Source of the DNA: Candidatus Gastranaerophilales bacterium
GTDB taxonomy: Bacteria; Cyanobacteriota; Vampirovibrionia; Gastranaerophilales; Gastranaerophilaceae
NCBI GenBank assembly: GCA_944324825.1
Contig: CALUXU010000001.1
Location: forward strand, 1 to 64,000
Direction: 5' to 3'
DNA length: 64,000 bases
Shown here: positions 44,749 through 54,615 of the stretch, piece after piece
Layout: every line of letters starts with the position of its first letter
Position numbering within the stretch: position 1 is the first letter of the stretch
Program-made: the position numbers and the translations under genes
Notes under the pieces: generated by a model
What the model was told of the DNA's origin: nothing
The model's database searches: none
Seen by the model: the letters and a program-made list of their open reading frames with translations, nothing else

Positions 44749-44955
44749 CTACCAGCTTGCTTTAGTAACGCCAGGTAATAAACCTTGGTGAGCCATCTTT
44801 CTCAAGCAGATTCTGCAAAGACCGAAATCTCTGTGGAAACCGTGAGGACGACCGCAAATGCTGCATCTGTTGTGCAGTCTTGTTTTAGGATATTTACCCT
44901 TTGCTGCTAATAATTCTCTGGTTCTTTCTTTATTTATCATCGCTTTTTTAGCCAC
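44749..44955 (-). CDS. rpsN: 30S ribosomal protein S14, zinc type
   Basis: A 68-residue S14 with a complete zinc ribbon: C31-x2-C34 and C47-x2-C50. The C-terminus [10 protein letters not shown] is the family end. It is the last gene of the operon here, 34 bp after rplE, and is followed by a terminator instead of the usual rpsH. Confidence 0.96.
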   Translation of the reverse strand: MAKKAMINKERTRELLAAKGKYPKTRLHNRCSICGRPHGFHRDFGLCRICLRKMAHQGLLPGVTKASW

Positions 44956-44989
44956 GATTTTCTCCTTATATTATTATAGTTATATTATA

Positions 44990-45547
44990 CTACTTATTCA
45001 TTCCTTTGAAAGGCATTCCGATAAGTCTCAATAATTCTCTTGCTTCATCATCTGTATTTGCAGTTGTAATGATTGAAACGTTCATACCTTTCACTAAATC
45101 AACTTCTTCGTAAGTAATTTCAGGGAACAAAGATTGTTCTTTTAACCCTAAAGTATAGTTGCCGCGACCATCAAAACTTTTTGGGCTGATACCTCTGAAG
45201 TCACGGATACGCGGAAGAACAACACAGATTAACTTTTGTAAGAAATCATACATTCTTTCACCACGCAATGTAACCATTGCACCAACCGGCATACCTTCTC
45301 TTAACTTGTAAGATGCGATTGATTTTTTAGCCTTAGTTACAACAGCTTTTTGTCCGGCAATCTTAGTTAATTGACCTTCAATAGTTTCTGCAATTTTAGA
45401 GTTATGTGATGCTTCACCAACACCCATATTCAAAACGATTTTATGGAGTTTTGGAATCATCATATCATTTTCATAGCCGAATTTTTCTTTCATTGCAGCT
45501 TTTACTTCTGATTCATATTTTTTCTTTAAACTAATTGTTTTTGTCAT
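44990..45547 (-). CDS. rplE: 50S ribosomal protein L5
   Basis: A 185-residue protein that binds 5S rRNA and contacts the P-site tRNA. Family motifs: [15 protein letters not shown] near residue 30, the central [15 protein letters not shown], and the [11 protein letters not shown] segment. It lies between rplX and rpsN in the normal spc order. Confidence 0.97.
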   Translation of the reverse strand: MTKTISLKKKYESEVKAAMKEKFGYENDMMIPKLHKIVLNMGVGEASHNSKIAETIEGQLTKIAGQKAVVTKAKKSIASYKLREGMPVGAMVTLRGERMYDFLQKLICVVLPRIRDFRGISPKSFDGRGNYTLGLKEQSLFPEITYEEVDLVKGMNVSIITTANTDDEARELLRLIGMPFKGMNK

Positions 45548-45601
45548 TTTTATTTTTCCTCTTTATCAAGATGATATTAATGTCGTCATAATTATGACAC
45601 A

Positions 45602-45943
45602 TTAAACATCTAACTGTTCACCACATTTTTTACAAACACGAACTTTTTTACCGTCTTTGATTTCATGTTTGATTTTGGTTGGTTTTTCGCAACTAGGACA
45701 AACTACCATTACATTTGAAGAATCTAACGGAGCTTCCATTTTAACCAAACCGCCTTGGATACCTGCCATAGGATTTGGTTTTTGTGCCTTAGTTACCATG
45801 TTAGCACCTTCTACAACAACTTTATTTTCTGAAGGAATTGCTTTTTTTACGTTTCCGATTTTACCTTTGTCTTTACCGGTTGTTACGATTACTCTGTCGC
45901 CGGTTTTAACATGTAAGGATTTTTTATTTGTATCTTTCATCAT
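45602..45943 (-). CDS. rplX: 50S ribosomal protein L24
   Basis: A 113-residue protein that starts large-subunit assembly. The KOW motif is at about 13-40 (VKTGDRVIVTTGKDKGKIG). A C-terminal zinc ribbon, CPSC...CKKC, is present, as in many bacterial L24 proteins. Two consecutive ATGs open the gene; TAGGAG suits either. Confidence 0.95.
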   Translation of the reverse strand: MMKDTNKKSLHVKTGDRVIVTTGKDKGKIGNVKKAIPSENKVVVEGANMVTKAQKPNPMAGIQGGLVKMEAPLDSSNVMVVCPSCEKPTKIKHEIKDGKKVRVCKKCGEQLDV

Positions 45944-45952
45944 TGGCTCCTA

Positions 45953-46321
45953 CTATATTACCTCTGGCGCTAGAGAAACAATTTTCATAAAGTTATTGTC
46001 TCTTAACTCACGGGCTACCGGTCCGAAAACACGAGTTCCACGTGGGTTGCCATCTTTGTTTATAACAACAGCTGCGTTATCATCAAATCTGATAACTGAT
46101 CCGTCTGCACGAGAGATATCATGTTTTGTTCTTACGATAACCGCTCTTACAACTTCAGATTTTTTAACAGCCATATTTGGTGTAGCATCTTTAACTGTTG
46201 CGATAACAACATCACCTACTGATGCAAATTTCTTATTAGAACTACCCATTACACGGATAACTAACAATTCTTTTGCACCGGTATTATCTGCTACTGTTAA
46301 TCTAGTTTCTTGTTGTATCAT
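45953..46321 (-). CDS. rplN: 50S ribosomal protein L14
   Basis: A 122-residue protein at the subunit interface. The start at 46321 gives the standard [19 protein letters not shown] opening, with AAAGGAAA upstream; a longer in-frame form is not needed. Family motifs GDVVIATVK and [13 protein letters not shown] are present. Confidence 0.97.
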   Translation of the reverse strand: MIQQETRLTVADNTGAKELLVIRVMGSSNKKFASVGDVVIATVKDATPNMAVKKSEVVRAVIVRTKHDISRADGSVIRFDDNAAVVINKDGNPRGTRVFGPVARELRDNNFMKIVSLAPEVI

Positions 46322-46401
46322 GTCTACTTTTCCTTTATTAACTTTAGAAGATTGGAAGGATGGATTCACAAAAACTTGTAACCCTCCACACTTCTATACC
46401 T

Positions 46402-46647
46402 CTATTTCGCTTTTTCAACTACTTCAAGGAGTGACCAACGTTTGTTACCTGACAAAGGTTTTGATTCAACGATTCTTACGATATCGCCTACACCACATTC
46501 GTTGTTTTCGTCATGTGCCTTGTAGTTTTTATTTGTTTCTATAATTTTCTTGTATTTTGGATGCGGATCATAAGATGCAACTTTTACAACTATGGTCTTA
46601 TCCATTTTATCGCTTACTACGATTCCTTGTCTTTCTTTCTTAGGCAT
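46402..46647 (-). CDS. rpsQ: 30S ribosomal protein S17
   Basis: An 81-residue OB-fold protein that binds helix 11 of 16S rRNA. It has the family opening [18 protein letters not shown] and the [13 protein letters not shown] signature. It sits between rpmC and rplN as expected. Confidence 0.97.
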   Translation of the reverse strand: MPKKERQGIVVSDKMDKTIVVKVASYDPHPKYKKIIETNKNYKAHDENNECGVGDIVRIVESKPLSGNKRWSLLEVVEKAK

Positions 46648-46683
46648 TTTCTTTTCCTTTATATTTTAACCCGACAAAAATGC

Positions 46684-46887
46684 TTACGCACTTTGTTGAG
46701 CCATTTCCTTTTCTCTAATAACTGTCTTAGCTTGTGAAATGTAGTGTCTTGTCTTTGCAATTAATGATGGATCTTCCAACTTGTTCATTGTTTTCTTAAG
46801 TCTTAAATCGAATAATTGCTTTTTGAAATCAACTACAGCTTCTTTAAGTTCTTCGATAGTTTTTTCACGCATATCTTGTAATTTCAT
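46684..46887 (-). CDS. rpmC: 50S ribosomal protein L29
   Basis: A 67-residue helical hairpin protein near the tunnel exit. It opens MKLQDMREKTIEEL and has the conserved LFDLRLKKTMNKLEDPSLI stretch. It is followed by rpsQ; an 85-bp gap that includes a small GACTGAC/GTCAGT-type hairpin (46947-46962) separates it from rplP. Confidence 0.96.
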   Translation of the reverse strand: MKLQDMREKTIEELKEAVVDFKKQLFDLRLKKTMNKLEDPSLIAKTRHYISQAKTVIREKEMAQQSA

Positions 46888-46972
46888 TACTAATTATCCT
46901 TATTTTACTTGTTCCGTCGCTCGTTCGCATTTTACGGGTCTACGATACTGACCTTCGTCAGTCTCTTCGCCC

Positions 46973-47389
46973 TTAGCTCACTTGCTCTTTTTCAACAACT
47001 TTTACTTTGATAGGTAATTTTTGTGCTGCAAGTTCCAATGCACGGATTGCAACATTTCTGTCAAAGTAATCTAATTCAAATAATAATCTGTTTGGTTTAA
47101 CTACTGATACCCAGTACTCAACGTTACCTTTACCTGACCCCATACGAGTTTCAGCCGGTTTTGCTGTAATTGGTTTATCAGGGAATATTTTAATCCAAAC
47201 ATTACCACCACGTTTGATTTCACGAGTCATAGCACGTCTTGCTGCTTCAATCTGGCGGCTTGTAATCCAGCCTGGTTCAAGAGCCTTAAGTGCATAACGA
47301 CCGAATTCGAATTGTGTACCTCTTGTTTCGGTACCTTTCATTCTACCTTTCATCATTTTGCGGTATTTTGTTTTCTTAGGCATTAACAT
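46973..47389 (-). CDS. rplP: 50S ribosomal protein L16
   Basis: A 138-residue protein that contacts the A-site tRNA. It has [16 protein letters not shown] at the start, the [20 protein letters not shown] region, and [13 protein letters not shown]. The first of two nearby ATGs suits the upstream AGGAG (9-nt gap). Confidence 0.97.
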   Translation of the reverse strand: MLMPKKTKYRKMMKGRMKGTETRGTQFEFGRYALKALEPGWITSRQIEAARRAMTREIKRGGNVWIKIFPDKPITAKPAETRMGSGKGNVEYWVSVVKPNRLLFELDYFDRNVAIRALELAAQKLPIKVKVVEKEQVS

Positions 47390-47407
47390 TTTATATTACT
47401 CCTGTCA

Positions 47408-48142
47408 TTATTTACTGCTAACTTCTGCAGATTTAGAGCGTCTTGAACGCTTGTTGAATTTTTCTGCTGAATCTTTTAAGTTCTTACTTTTTACGTTTTG
47501 GTCTGCTTTTTCACCAGGCATTAAATCACCTTTGAAAATCCAAACCTTAACACCGATTTTACCCATTATTGTATCAGCTTCTGTAAAACCGTAGTCAACA
47601 TCAGCTCTTAATGTTTGTAATGGGATACGGCCTTCTTTAGCCCATTCTGAACGAGCAATTTCAGCACCGCCTAAACGACCTGATACCATAACTTTGATAC
47701 CTTGAGCGCCGGCTCTCATTGTTCTTTGCATTGCTTGTTTCATTGCACGTCTGAATGCGATACGTTTTTCAAGTTGTTGAGCAATTGATTCTGCAACTAA
47801 TTGTGAATCTAAATCAACTCTTGCAACTTCAACAACGTTGATAATAACTTGTCTTCCGATATATTTTGAAACTTCTTGTCTGAGTTCATCTATACCTTGA
47901 CCGCCTCTGCCTACTACAATACCAGGTTTTGCGGTAATAACTGTAATTGTTGTACTTGATGCTTTTCTATCAATTAATATTCTAGAAACACCTGCTGCGT
48001 ACAATTTTTTCTTAACAAATTTTCTGATTTTAGCATCTTCTGCTACAAATACTGCATAATCTTTAACTTTAGCGTACCAAGTACTTAACCAAGGTTTGAT
48101 TATACCTACTCTAAATCCGGTTGGATGTGTTTTTTGTCCCAT
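47408..48142 (-). CDS. rpsC: 30S ribosomal protein S3
   Basis: A 244-residue mRNA-entry protein. It begins [15 protein letters not shown]. The KH domain has its GxxG loop in [16 protein letters not shown] at about 75-92. The C-terminal domain holds RMKQAMQ-type and [15 protein letters not shown] motifs. The last 35 residues are a basic, lysine/serine-rich tail. Confidence 0.97.
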   Translation of the reverse strand: MGQKTHPTGFRVGIIKPWLSTWYAKVKDYAVFVAEDAKIRKFVKKKLYAAGVSRILIDRKASSTTITVITAKPGIVVGRGGQGIDELRQEVSKYIGRQVIINVVEVARVDLDSQLVAESIAQQLEKRIAFRRAMKQAMQRTMRAGAQGIKVMVSGRLGGAEIARSEWAKEGRIPLQTLRADVDYGFTEADTIMGKIGVKVWIFKGDLMPGEKADQNVKSKNLKDSAEKFNKRSRRSKSAEVSSK

Positions 48143-48153
48143 TTTTTTATTTC

Positions 48154-48492
48154 CTATTTTTTTGTATCACTAACTACTACTGTGAGGTGAGAAGTACGTT
48201 TCAATCTTCTGTAAATACGTCCTTGAGCTCTTGGCTTACCTCTTTTGTATGTTGCACTTTCATCGGCATAGATTTCTGAAATCTTTAAAGAATCTTCATC
48301 AACACCGTATTTTTCACGTGCATTAGCAACTGCAGCTACCAAGTTCTTTTCAACAACTTTTGCTGCAAAATAAGGCATAAAACGTAACATTGTACGAGCT
48401 TCTTTAACCGCTTTACCTCTTACTTCGTTGATTACTCTACGAAGTTTTCTCGCAGTCATTTTTATATCTGTTTGTCTTGCTTTTGCTTCCAT
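48154..48492 (-). CDS. rplV: 50S ribosomal protein L22
   Basis: A 112-residue protein lining the exit tunnel. It shows [16 protein letters not shown] near the start, and the extended beta-hairpin region ending in [19 protein letters not shown]. It is 11 bp upstream of rpsC. Confidence 0.97.
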   Translation of the reverse strand: MEAKARQTDIKMTARKLRRVINEVRGKAVKEARTMLRFMPYFAAKVVEKNLVAAVANAREKYGVDEDSLKISEIYADESATYKRGKPRAQGRIYRRLKRTSHLTVVVSDTKK

Positions 48493-48522
48493 TTTTATTT
48501 TCCCTTATTTTTATTAGTTTAA

Positions 48523-48795
48523 TTATTTTCTCTTGGCTGTATCAGCGTGACCTCTGTACATTCTTGTAGGTGCAAATTCACCTAACTTATGACCAATCAT
48601 TTGTTCTGTTACGTATACAGGAACGTGAGTTTTCCCGTTGTGAACAGCTATTGTATGTCCTAACATATCAGGAACAATCATTGACGCTCTTGACCAAGTT
48701 TTGATTACTTTCTTTTCAGAATTAGCATTCATATTGGCTATTTTCTTTTGTAATGATTCTTCTACGTATGGACCTTTTTTTAATGAACGTGCCAT
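48523..48795 (-). CDS. rpsS: 30S ribosomal protein S19
   Basis: A 90-residue head protein contacting S13. It opens [15 protein letters not shown] and contains [22 protein letters not shown] and [13 protein letters not shown], all standard for the family. Confidence 0.97.
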   Translation of the reverse strand: MARSLKKGPYVEESLQKKIANMNANSEKKVIKTWSRASMIVPDMLGHTIAVHNGKTHVPVYVTEQMIGHKLGEFAPTRMYRGHADTAKRK

Positions 48796-48880
48796 TAATT
48801 TCTCCTTTATGATTTTTGTTTGTTTTACCTTAGCTTATAAACATATCTGTAAAACTCGTTAACACTCGTTAACAGCTATG

Positions 48881-49708
48881 TTATTTTCTACGAGATCTAA
48901 CAATTAATTTATTAGATGCTTTATTTTTCTTACGGGTCTTGTAACCAAGTGCAGGTTTACCCCAAGGAGTCTTAGGATGTCCGCCCGGACCTGTTTTACC
49001 TTCACCACCACCGTGAGGGTGATCGCAAGGGTTCATTGTTACACCACGTACTGTTGGACGGATGCCCATATATCTTTTTCTTCCGGCTTTACCGATTGAT
49101 AAGTTTTTGAACTCAGCATTACCAAGTGTACCTATAGTTGCCATACATTCTTTTCTTACCATTCTCATTTCGCCTGAAGGTAATTTTACTGTTACGTAAT
49201 TGCCTTCTTTAGCCATAACTTGTGCTGCATTACCTGCAGATCTAACCATTTTACCGCCACGGCCAGGAATTAATTCAATATTGTGTACGATTGTACCAAG
49301 TGGAATTAAATCCAGAGGAAGTGCATTACCTGTTTGGATTTCTGCATCAGGACCAGATACGATTACATCACCAACATTCAATCCTTCAGGTGTTAAGATG
49401 TATCTCTTTTCACCATCTGCATAGAATACTAATGAAATTCTTACATTTCTGTTTGGATCGTATTCAATAGTCTTAACTGTTGCAGGAACTCCGAATTTTT
49501 CTCTTTTAAAATCAATTATACGATAGGCTCTTTTTACACCGCCGCCTTTGTGACGACATGTAATTCTACCTGTATTATTTCTACCTGCTGTTTTCTTTAT
49601 TGGCTTTAATAATGATTTTTCAGGAGTTGATGTAGTGATTTCTTGATAATCACTCTTTGTCATACCTCTTTGTCCCGGAGATGTCGGATTAATTTTACGA
49701 ATTGCCAT
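48881..49708 (-). CDS. rplB: 50S ribosomal protein L2
   Basis: A 275-residue protein essential for subunit joining and peptidyl transfer. It has the RNA-binding domain with [17 protein letters not shown], and the C-terminal [16 protein letters not shown] motif containing the histidine next to the catalytic centre. An 85-bp gap separates it from rpsS. Confidence 0.97.
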   Translation of the reverse strand: MAIRKINPTSPGQRGMTKSDYQEITTSTPEKSLLKPIKKTAGRNNTGRITCRHKGGGVKRAYRIIDFKREKFGVPATVKTIEYDPNRNVRISLVFYADGEKRYILTPEGLNVGDVIVSGPDAEIQTGNALPLDLIPLGTIVHNIELIPGRGGKMVRSAGNAAQVMAKEGNYVTVKLPSGEMRMVRKECMATIGTLGNAEFKNLSIGKAGRKRYMGIRPTVRGVTMNPCDHPHGGGEGKTGPGGHPKTPWGKPALGYKTRKKNKASNKLIVRSRRK

Positions 49709-49802
49709 TTTATTTTCTCCTATTATATTGGCTTAAAGTCTTACTTGTTCAGGATATTTTCCCTATTGCCTCGACCTATTTGTGTACTTACTGATTAGAG
49801 GA

Positions 49803-50099
49803 TTATGCTCCTACTAATTCTTCGATTGGATCACCTTCAATAGTTACGATTGCTTTTCTGCTGGAATCAGTTCTACCGAATTTGTAACCCATTCTTTTTG
49901 AATGTGAAGGCATATATACTGTTCTTACTTTTTTAACTTTTCTGCCTGGGAATGCTAATTCAACTGCTTGTGCAATTTCAACTTTTGTAGCATCTTCCAA
50001 AACTTCAAATGTATATTGCCCCATAGTTGTTGCCATCATTGATTTTTCTGTGATGATAGGCTTTTTAATTATTTCGTATAGTCTTTCTTTGCTGCTCAT
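49803..50099 (-). CDS. rplW: 50S ribosomal protein L23
   Basis: A 98-residue exit-tunnel protein that docks trigger factor and SRP. It begins with the IIKKPIITEKS motif and has YTFEVLEDATKVEIAQAVE. Its ATG overlaps the rplD stop by one base, so the two are translationally coupled. Confidence 0.96.
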   Translation of the reverse strand: MSSKERLYEIIKKPIITEKSMMATTMGQYTFEVLEDATKVEIAQAVELAFPGRKVKKVRTVYMPSHSKRMGYKFGRTDSSRKAIVTIEGDPIEELVGA

Positions 50100-50725
50100 T
50101 ATTGTAACCTTTCTGTTATATCATTGATTGCAGATTCAGTAATAACTACAAAATCAGCTTCTAACAAATCTTTTACGTTTAGGTTTGAAGGTAATATCAT
50201 TTTTAATGTCGGGATATTACGTCCTGCTAAAAGTAAGTTTTTGTTTTCAGGTAATGTTGTATCTGCAATTAAAAGAACTTTACCTGAAACATTTAAAGAT
50301 TTTAATGAAGCAGTTAATAATTTTGTTTTTGGCTCACTAATAGCTGAGAAATCTTTAACTATTACTAATTGAGCTTCTCTTGCTGACAATGCAGATTTTA
50401 AAGCTAATTTTCTTGCTTTTTGAGGCATTGCCAAGTCGTAATTTCTAGGTTTTGGCCCAAAGATTACGCCACCGCCTGCAAACAATGGAGATCTGGTTGA
50501 ACCTGCTCTTGCTCTACCAGTTCCTTTTTGTTTCCAAGGTTTTCTTCCGCCGCCTGATACTTCAGCTCTTGTTTTTGAGTTTGCTGAACCTTGACGAGCG
50601 TTATTTAATTGTCTTCTTAATGCTAAGTGCATTACGTGTAAATTAGGTTCAACACCAAAAACAGCTTCGTTTAAAGTAATTTCTCCTAATTTTTCTCCAT
50701 TTGTACTTAATATTTGTTTTGACAT
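50099..50725 (-). CDS. rplD: 50S ribosomal protein L4
   Basis: A 208-residue tunnel protein. It has the basic extended loop with KTRAEVSGGGRKPWKQKGTG and ARAGSTRSPLFAGGGVIFGP. In some bacteria L4 also represses the S10 operon; whether it does here is not visible. It is separated from rplC by an unusual 243-bp repeat-bearing gap. Confidence 0.96.
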   Translation of the reverse strand: MSKQILSTNGEKLGEITLNEAVFGVEPNLHVMHLALRRQLNNARQGSANSKTRAEVSGGGRKPWKQKGTGRARAGSTRSPLFAGGGVIFGPKPRNYDLAMPQKARKLALKSALSAREAQLVIVKDFSAISEPKTKLLTASLKSLNVSGKVLLIADTTLPENKNLLLAGRNIPTLKMILPSNLNVKDLLEADFVVITESAINDITERLQ

Positions 50726-50968
50726 TGTTTGTTTTTCCTTATTAATTATACTTATTCCGTTTAAACTGCTTACCGCTTGCTTTCGCTTTATATGGCAAGA
50801 CCAGCCGATTTTTATGACTTATCTGTCGTATCCCGGTTTACACCGGCTGCGCTTTTTGCTCCTGTGGACTTCGGGCTTTCGCCCTGCAGTCCTACGTCGC
50901 TTACGTAGTGTAAACCCTGCTCGTCTTGCTCACCGCAAGCCGACACCGGTTTACACCGGCTGCGCCTG
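50726..50968. repeat. GC-richer spacer with a 20-bp direct repeat inside the ribosomal operon
   Basis: A 243-bp gap between rplC and rplD. The 20-bp word CCGGTTTACACCGGCTGCGC occurs at 50833-50852 and 50946-50965, and itself contains the hairpin CCGGTTTACACCGG. GGGCTTTCGCCC and ACGTCGCTTACGT small palindromes lie between. No ORF is credible. Both ribosomal genes remain intact. Confidence 0.8.
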
Positions 50969-51604
50969 TTAGTTCCATTTTGTTCTGGACGGAGTGATTG
51001 TTACCAATCTACCTTCACATCCTGGAACTGAACCTTTTATTAAAATTAAGTTGTTTTCTGAATCAACTTTAACTAATTTTAATTTTGTAATAGTAACTCT
51101 TTCGTTACCCATATTGCCGGCCATTCTCTTACCCTTAATTACGCGGCTAGGAGTTGTACCAGCACCGATTGAACCTGGTTCTCTGTGGTTTTTAGAACCG
51201 TGTCCCATAGGTCCTCTTCCAAAGTTCCATCTTTTAACTGTACCTTGGAATCCTTTACCAATAGACTGTCCAACTACGTCAACTTTTTGAACATCTGATA
51301 ATACTGATAATTCAATTTCTTGACCAACTTTATAATCTTGAGGATTATCTACTCTAAATTCTTGTAAATATCTGTAATTGCTTAAGTTATTTTTCTTGAA
51401 ATGACCAATTTGAGCCTTTGTCAAGTGTTTTTCTTTAGCAGCAACAGTACCTACTTGAATTGCATTATATCCATCAGTTTCAACTGTTTTTACCTGAGTA
51501 ACAACAATTGGATCTACCTTAATTACTGTAACAGGAATTGCCAAACCTTGTTCATCAAAAATTTGGGTCATACCTAATTTCTTTCCGATTACACCTAGTG
51601 TCAT
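50969..51604 (-). CDS. rplC: 50S ribosomal protein L3
   Basis: A 211-residue protein that nucleates 23S rRNA folding. The start at 51604 gives the standard MTLGVIGKKLGMTQIFDEQG opening, with AAAGGAAA upstream. The loop region FGRGPMGHGSKNHREPGSIG is complete. The second repeat copy of the downstream spacer ends 3 bp after its stop. Confidence 0.96.
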   Translation of the reverse strand: MTLGVIGKKLGMTQIFDEQGLAIPVTVIKVDPIVVTQVKTVETDGYNAIQVGTVAAKEKHLTKAQIGHFKKNNLSNYRYLQEFRVDNPQDYKVGQEIELSVLSDVQKVDVVGQSIGKGFQGTVKRWNFGRGPMGHGSKNHREPGSIGAGTTPSRVIKGKRMAGNMGNERVTITKLKLVKVDSENNLILIKGSVPGCEGRLVTITPSRTKWN

Positions 51605-51790
51605 TTTTTTCCTTTCCGACATATAACTGGTCACGCCAGTATGACCTAACCGATTTATATGCCTTTCTTTTCTTGCGAGCGCTACCAATACCTTTAAGGA
51701 TTTTCACCTTACGCCTCATTTGACGTTGTAGTTCACATTATCTGCATAATGCTATTAAGTTTTCAAAAAACTGATATAATTTGTTGATTC

Positions 51791-52111
51791 TTATAATTTT
51801 ACTTCGATATCAACACCAGCAGGTAAATCTAATCTGCTTAGTTCTTCAGTAGTTTGTTGTGTTGGTTCATAAATGTCAATAATTCTCTTGTGAGTTCTGA
51901 TTTCAAAGTGCTCACGAGATTTTTTATCAACGTGTGGTGAACGTAGTACACAATAAATACGTCTTTTTGTAGGCAAAGGAATTGGTCCGGCAACTTTTGC
52001 GTCTGTTCTTTTTGCAGTTTCAACAATTTTTTCAGCTGATAAGTCAACTAATTTGTGTTCGTATGCTTTTAAACAAACTCTTATTCTTTGTCTTTTTGCT
52101 GTATTTGCCAT
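51791..52111 (-). CDS. rpsJ: 30S ribosomal protein S10
   Basis: A 106-residue protein, also a NusB partner in antitermination. It shows [19 protein letters not shown], the [22 protein letters not shown] core and [12 protein letters not shown]. It is the first gene of the S10 operon; tuf and fus do not precede it. A 186-bp gap separates it from rplC. Confidence 0.97.
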   Translation of the reverse strand: MANTAKRQRIRVCLKAYEHKLVDLSAEKIVETAKRTDAKVAGPIPLPTKRRIYCVLRSPHVDKKSREHFEIRTHKRIIDIYEPTQQTTEELSRLDLPAGVDIEVKL

Positions 52112-52219
52112 TATTCATTCCTTTTTCATCTTGTAACTCTGAATTGGACTTGAATCCAACCCTACTATAAAAAAAATTAAGCTATTTCTATCGGCTATAA
52201 CTTTCAATATAGCATTGTA

Positions 52220-52248
52220 ATCGTATTATAAACATTTTTCAGTGTCAA
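52220..52248 (-). promoter_or_regulatory. Putative promoter of the S10 operon
   Basis: On the minus strand: TTGACA (52243-52248), a 17-bp spacer and TACGAT (52220-52225). The -35 is a perfect consensus match and the -10 matches 4 of 6. It lies about 110 bp upstream of rpsJ, leaving a leader long enough for regulation. Confidence 0.6.
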
Positions 52249-52617
52249 CAGGGGGATTCAAGAATATTTTATAATTTGTAATATTTCTTTAAATTAGTGA
52301 TTAAGTGACTGGGTGATTAAGAAGTTAGGCAGTTAGGCAGCTAAGCGAATTTTTGTCCCCTTTTTAGGATAATTTGTTGGGCAAGTATGCCCAACCGACC
52401 AGCCTACATTCTTAGCTGCTTGACTTCTTAACTCCTTAGCCACATTTCCGGCTTCTGTTCACTCTTCACAATTCACGAATCACGCCCCCCATTTACCCCC
52501 ATTTACCCCTCCCCCTCATACTTTAGTTATACGAAATTCTAAACTTTTGATGGATGGAGATTATTCAAATTCAATTTATTATTATAATAGGTTTATATAT
52601 TATAATAGGTACCTCAA
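52249..52617. other. Gene-free repeat-bearing stretch upstream of the S10 operon
   Basis: No gene seen. It holds AGTGATTAAGTGACTGGGTGATTAAG (52296 on), a degenerate relative of the word series at 25645; a TTAGGCAG/CTAAGC segment similar to the core of the 180-bp repeats; the TTGGGCA hairpin at 52377-52394; and ATTTACCCC at 52491 and 52501. A 12-bp TATTATAATAGG word is duplicated at 52580-52591 and 52598-52609, and probably serves as -10 sequence for the downstream + strand genes. Confidence 0.75.
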
Positions 52618-52785
52618 ATGAATTTGCACGAAGAATGTTTGTTAAACTATCTCAGATATCCTGATGAACTTTCTAATACAACAGAACTTTTGAAACTGAA
52701 TAACCTTATTCTTGAGCAAAAATTTCTGTTAAAGAATTTTTTATCTAAAAATATTAAACTTAATTTTTCTTCGTCTGAAACTTAA
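52618..52785 (+). CDS. Small ORF upstream of the diguanylate cyclase
   Basis: A 55-residue reading frame, ATG at 52618 to TAA at 52785, ending 12 bp before the cyclase start. It opens MNLHEECLLNYLRYP and is leucine- and asparagine-rich; a possible amphipathic helix spans the middle. Codon use matches its neighbours, but the ribosome site before it (TAGG) is weak. It could be a small regulatory protein, a leader peptide coupled to the cyclase, or chance. Confidence 0.45.
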   Translation: MNLHEECLLNYLRYPDELSNTTELLKLNNLILEQKFLLKNFLSKNIKLNFSSSET

Positions 52786-52797
52786 AAGGAGTCTTGA

Positions 52798-54615
52798 ATG
52801 AAATTTAATATCAACAATAAATTTATTGATTATATCGCATATTTTCTTATCACGATTTCGATTATATTCATCATTTTATTTATTTCCAATAATAAAATGA
52901 TTCTTAATTTCTTTAACGATGCGGAAAATAAATCTTTCGACTACCGGCAATCACTTTTAGTTAAACATAAACATCTGAAGCCGAACAAAAATATTGTAAT
53001 TCTTGCGATTGATGATGCCAGCTACGAATACGTTCTGGATCATTACGGGGAATGGCCAATATCAAGAAAAGTATACACAGATATTATTAATTTAATAGAA
53101 AAAGATAACCCTAAAGCAATTGTTTTTGATTTGATGTTTATTAAATCATTCAAAAACGATTACTCTTCCGATAAACTTCTCGCCGACACAATGGCAAAAT
53201 ACGGAAACATTTATACAGGGATAAATTTTGACAATGAATCATTCGATTTAAGAAAACCTATCAACATGCCGGAAAAAATGAAGGCTAAAGTTGATAACCA
53301 AAACAAAAATATTAATTTCGAGAAAGTTTTCAGATTCACGAATTGCAGACCTATTATTCAACAGCTTCTGGATAACACAACTAAAGTCGGAATGATTAAT
53401 ATTAACCGTTCAAATGACGGGATTATAAGAACCGCACCATCTTTTGCCGTTTACAAAGGGGAATATTACCCTTACCTTTCATTACTGGTCGGCAATGACT
53501 TCGTAAATGAAAACGAAAAAAATGATTATGTAATTGATAAAAATTCAAACCTTAAATCCGGAAACTTAAATATCCCGTTAACAAATACCGGAGAATGTGT
53601 ATTAAACTGGTACGGTCCGGCGCAACAAACATATAAAAATATACCGTTCTATAAATTAATTGAACTAAGCAAAGGGCATAAAATATCAGATACATATAAC
53701 TTTAAAGACAAAATTGTTTTTGTCGGCACAACGGCACAAAGTCTTTTTGATACCAAGAGTGTACCGATAGATAAAATTTATCCGGGAGTAGAAATACACG
53801 CAACATATCTCAATAACATTATAGATAATTCATTTATCAGAAAAACAACACATATAGCAGATACAATCATAATCGTATTACTAATCGTTATCATTACAAC
53901 AATAGTATTTATGTCATCGTCCGCTATTTTTGCAATAATATCAACTGCACTGATTGCAACCGCATACTATATGGCATCTTATTATATAATGAAATATCTC
54001 AACCTTTGGGTTCCGGATATTTTACCGTTATTCTCTATACTTGTTACATTTGCGGTTTCATATCTTGCGAAATATCTGCTTAAATCAAGAGACTTTGAAT
54101 ACCAGTATAAACTTGCAACAACAGACGGTTTGACAGAACTATATAATCACAGATATTTCCAAGACACATTAAGAAAACAAATTGAAACATCGAAAAGATA
54201 CAACCAACCGTTTTCATTAATAATTATAGATATTGATTTCTTTAAGAATTTCAACGATTCTTACGGGCACCAGGCAGGAGATGCAGTATTAAAAAGTGTT
54301 GCGCATATTCTAAAAAGAAATACGCGTGCCACTGATTTTGTATGCAGATACGGCGGTGAAGAAATGAGCATAATCCTTCCGTATACCGACAATAAAGAAG
54401 CACTTGCAAATGCTCAAAGAATTTGTAAAGCGGTATCAAGTCATATATTCAGACTGCCGAATAACGTTGAGTGTAACGTAACAATAAGTCTTGGAGTTTC
54501 AACCTATCCGCAAGACGGCGACACTCCGCAAATGATTATTGAAAAAGCCGACAAAGCTCTCTATTGGGCAAAAGAACACGGTAGAAATCAGGTAGGAGAG
54601 CCGGATGAACAATAA
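52798..54615 (+). CDS. CHASE2-GGDEF diguanylate cyclase
   Basis: Makes cyclic-di-GMP from GTP in response to an extracytoplasmic signal. The 605-residue protein has a first membrane helix (about 10-33), a periplasmic CHASE2 sensor (about 60-350, with [12 protein letters not shown] and [12 protein letters not shown]), two to three membrane helices (about 365-425), and a cytoplasmic GGDEF domain (about 440-600). The active site is GGEEM. An inhibitory I-site, RATD, lies exactly five residues before it, so product feedback is expected. AAAGGAG precedes the ATG. Its 3' end overlaps trmFO by 11 bp. Confidence 0.93.
   Translation: MKFNINNKFIDYIAYFLITISIIFIILFISNNKMILNFFNDAENKSFDYRQSLLVKHKHLKPNKNIVILAIDDASYEYVLDHYGEWPISRKVYTDIINLIEKDNPKAIVFDLMFIKSFKNDYSSDKLLADTMAKYGNIYTGINFDNESFDLRKPINMPEKMKAKVDNQNKNINFEKVFRFTNCRPIIQQLLDNTTKVGMININRSNDGIIRTAPSFAVYKGEYYPYLSLLVGNDFVNENEKNDYVIDKNSNLKSGNLNIPLTNTGECVLNWYGPAQQTYKNIPFYKLIELSKGHKISDTYNFKDKIVFVGTTAQSLFDTKSVPIDKIYPGVEIHATYLNNIIDNSFIRKTTHIADTIIIVLLIVIITTIVFMSSSAIFAIISTALIATAYYMASYYIMKYLNLWVPDILPLFSILVTFAVSYLAKYLLKSRDFEYQYKLATTDGLTELYNHRYFQDTLRKQIETSKRYNQPFSLIIIDIDFFKNFNDSYGHQAGDAVLKSVAHILKRNTRATDFVCRYGGEEMSIILPYTDNKEALANAQRICKAVSSHIFRLPNNVECNVTISLGVSTYPQDGDTPQMIIEKADKALYWAKEHGRNQVGEPDEQ

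Noticed and set aside
44499-44765. 88-codon + strand ORF
   Set aside because: It starts inside the second 180-bp repeat and reads through the terminator into rpsN antisense.
45657-46544. 295-codon + strand ORF across rplX-rplN-rpsQ
   Set aside because: It runs antisense to three clearly conserved ribosomal protein genes, has an odd composition and no ribosome site.
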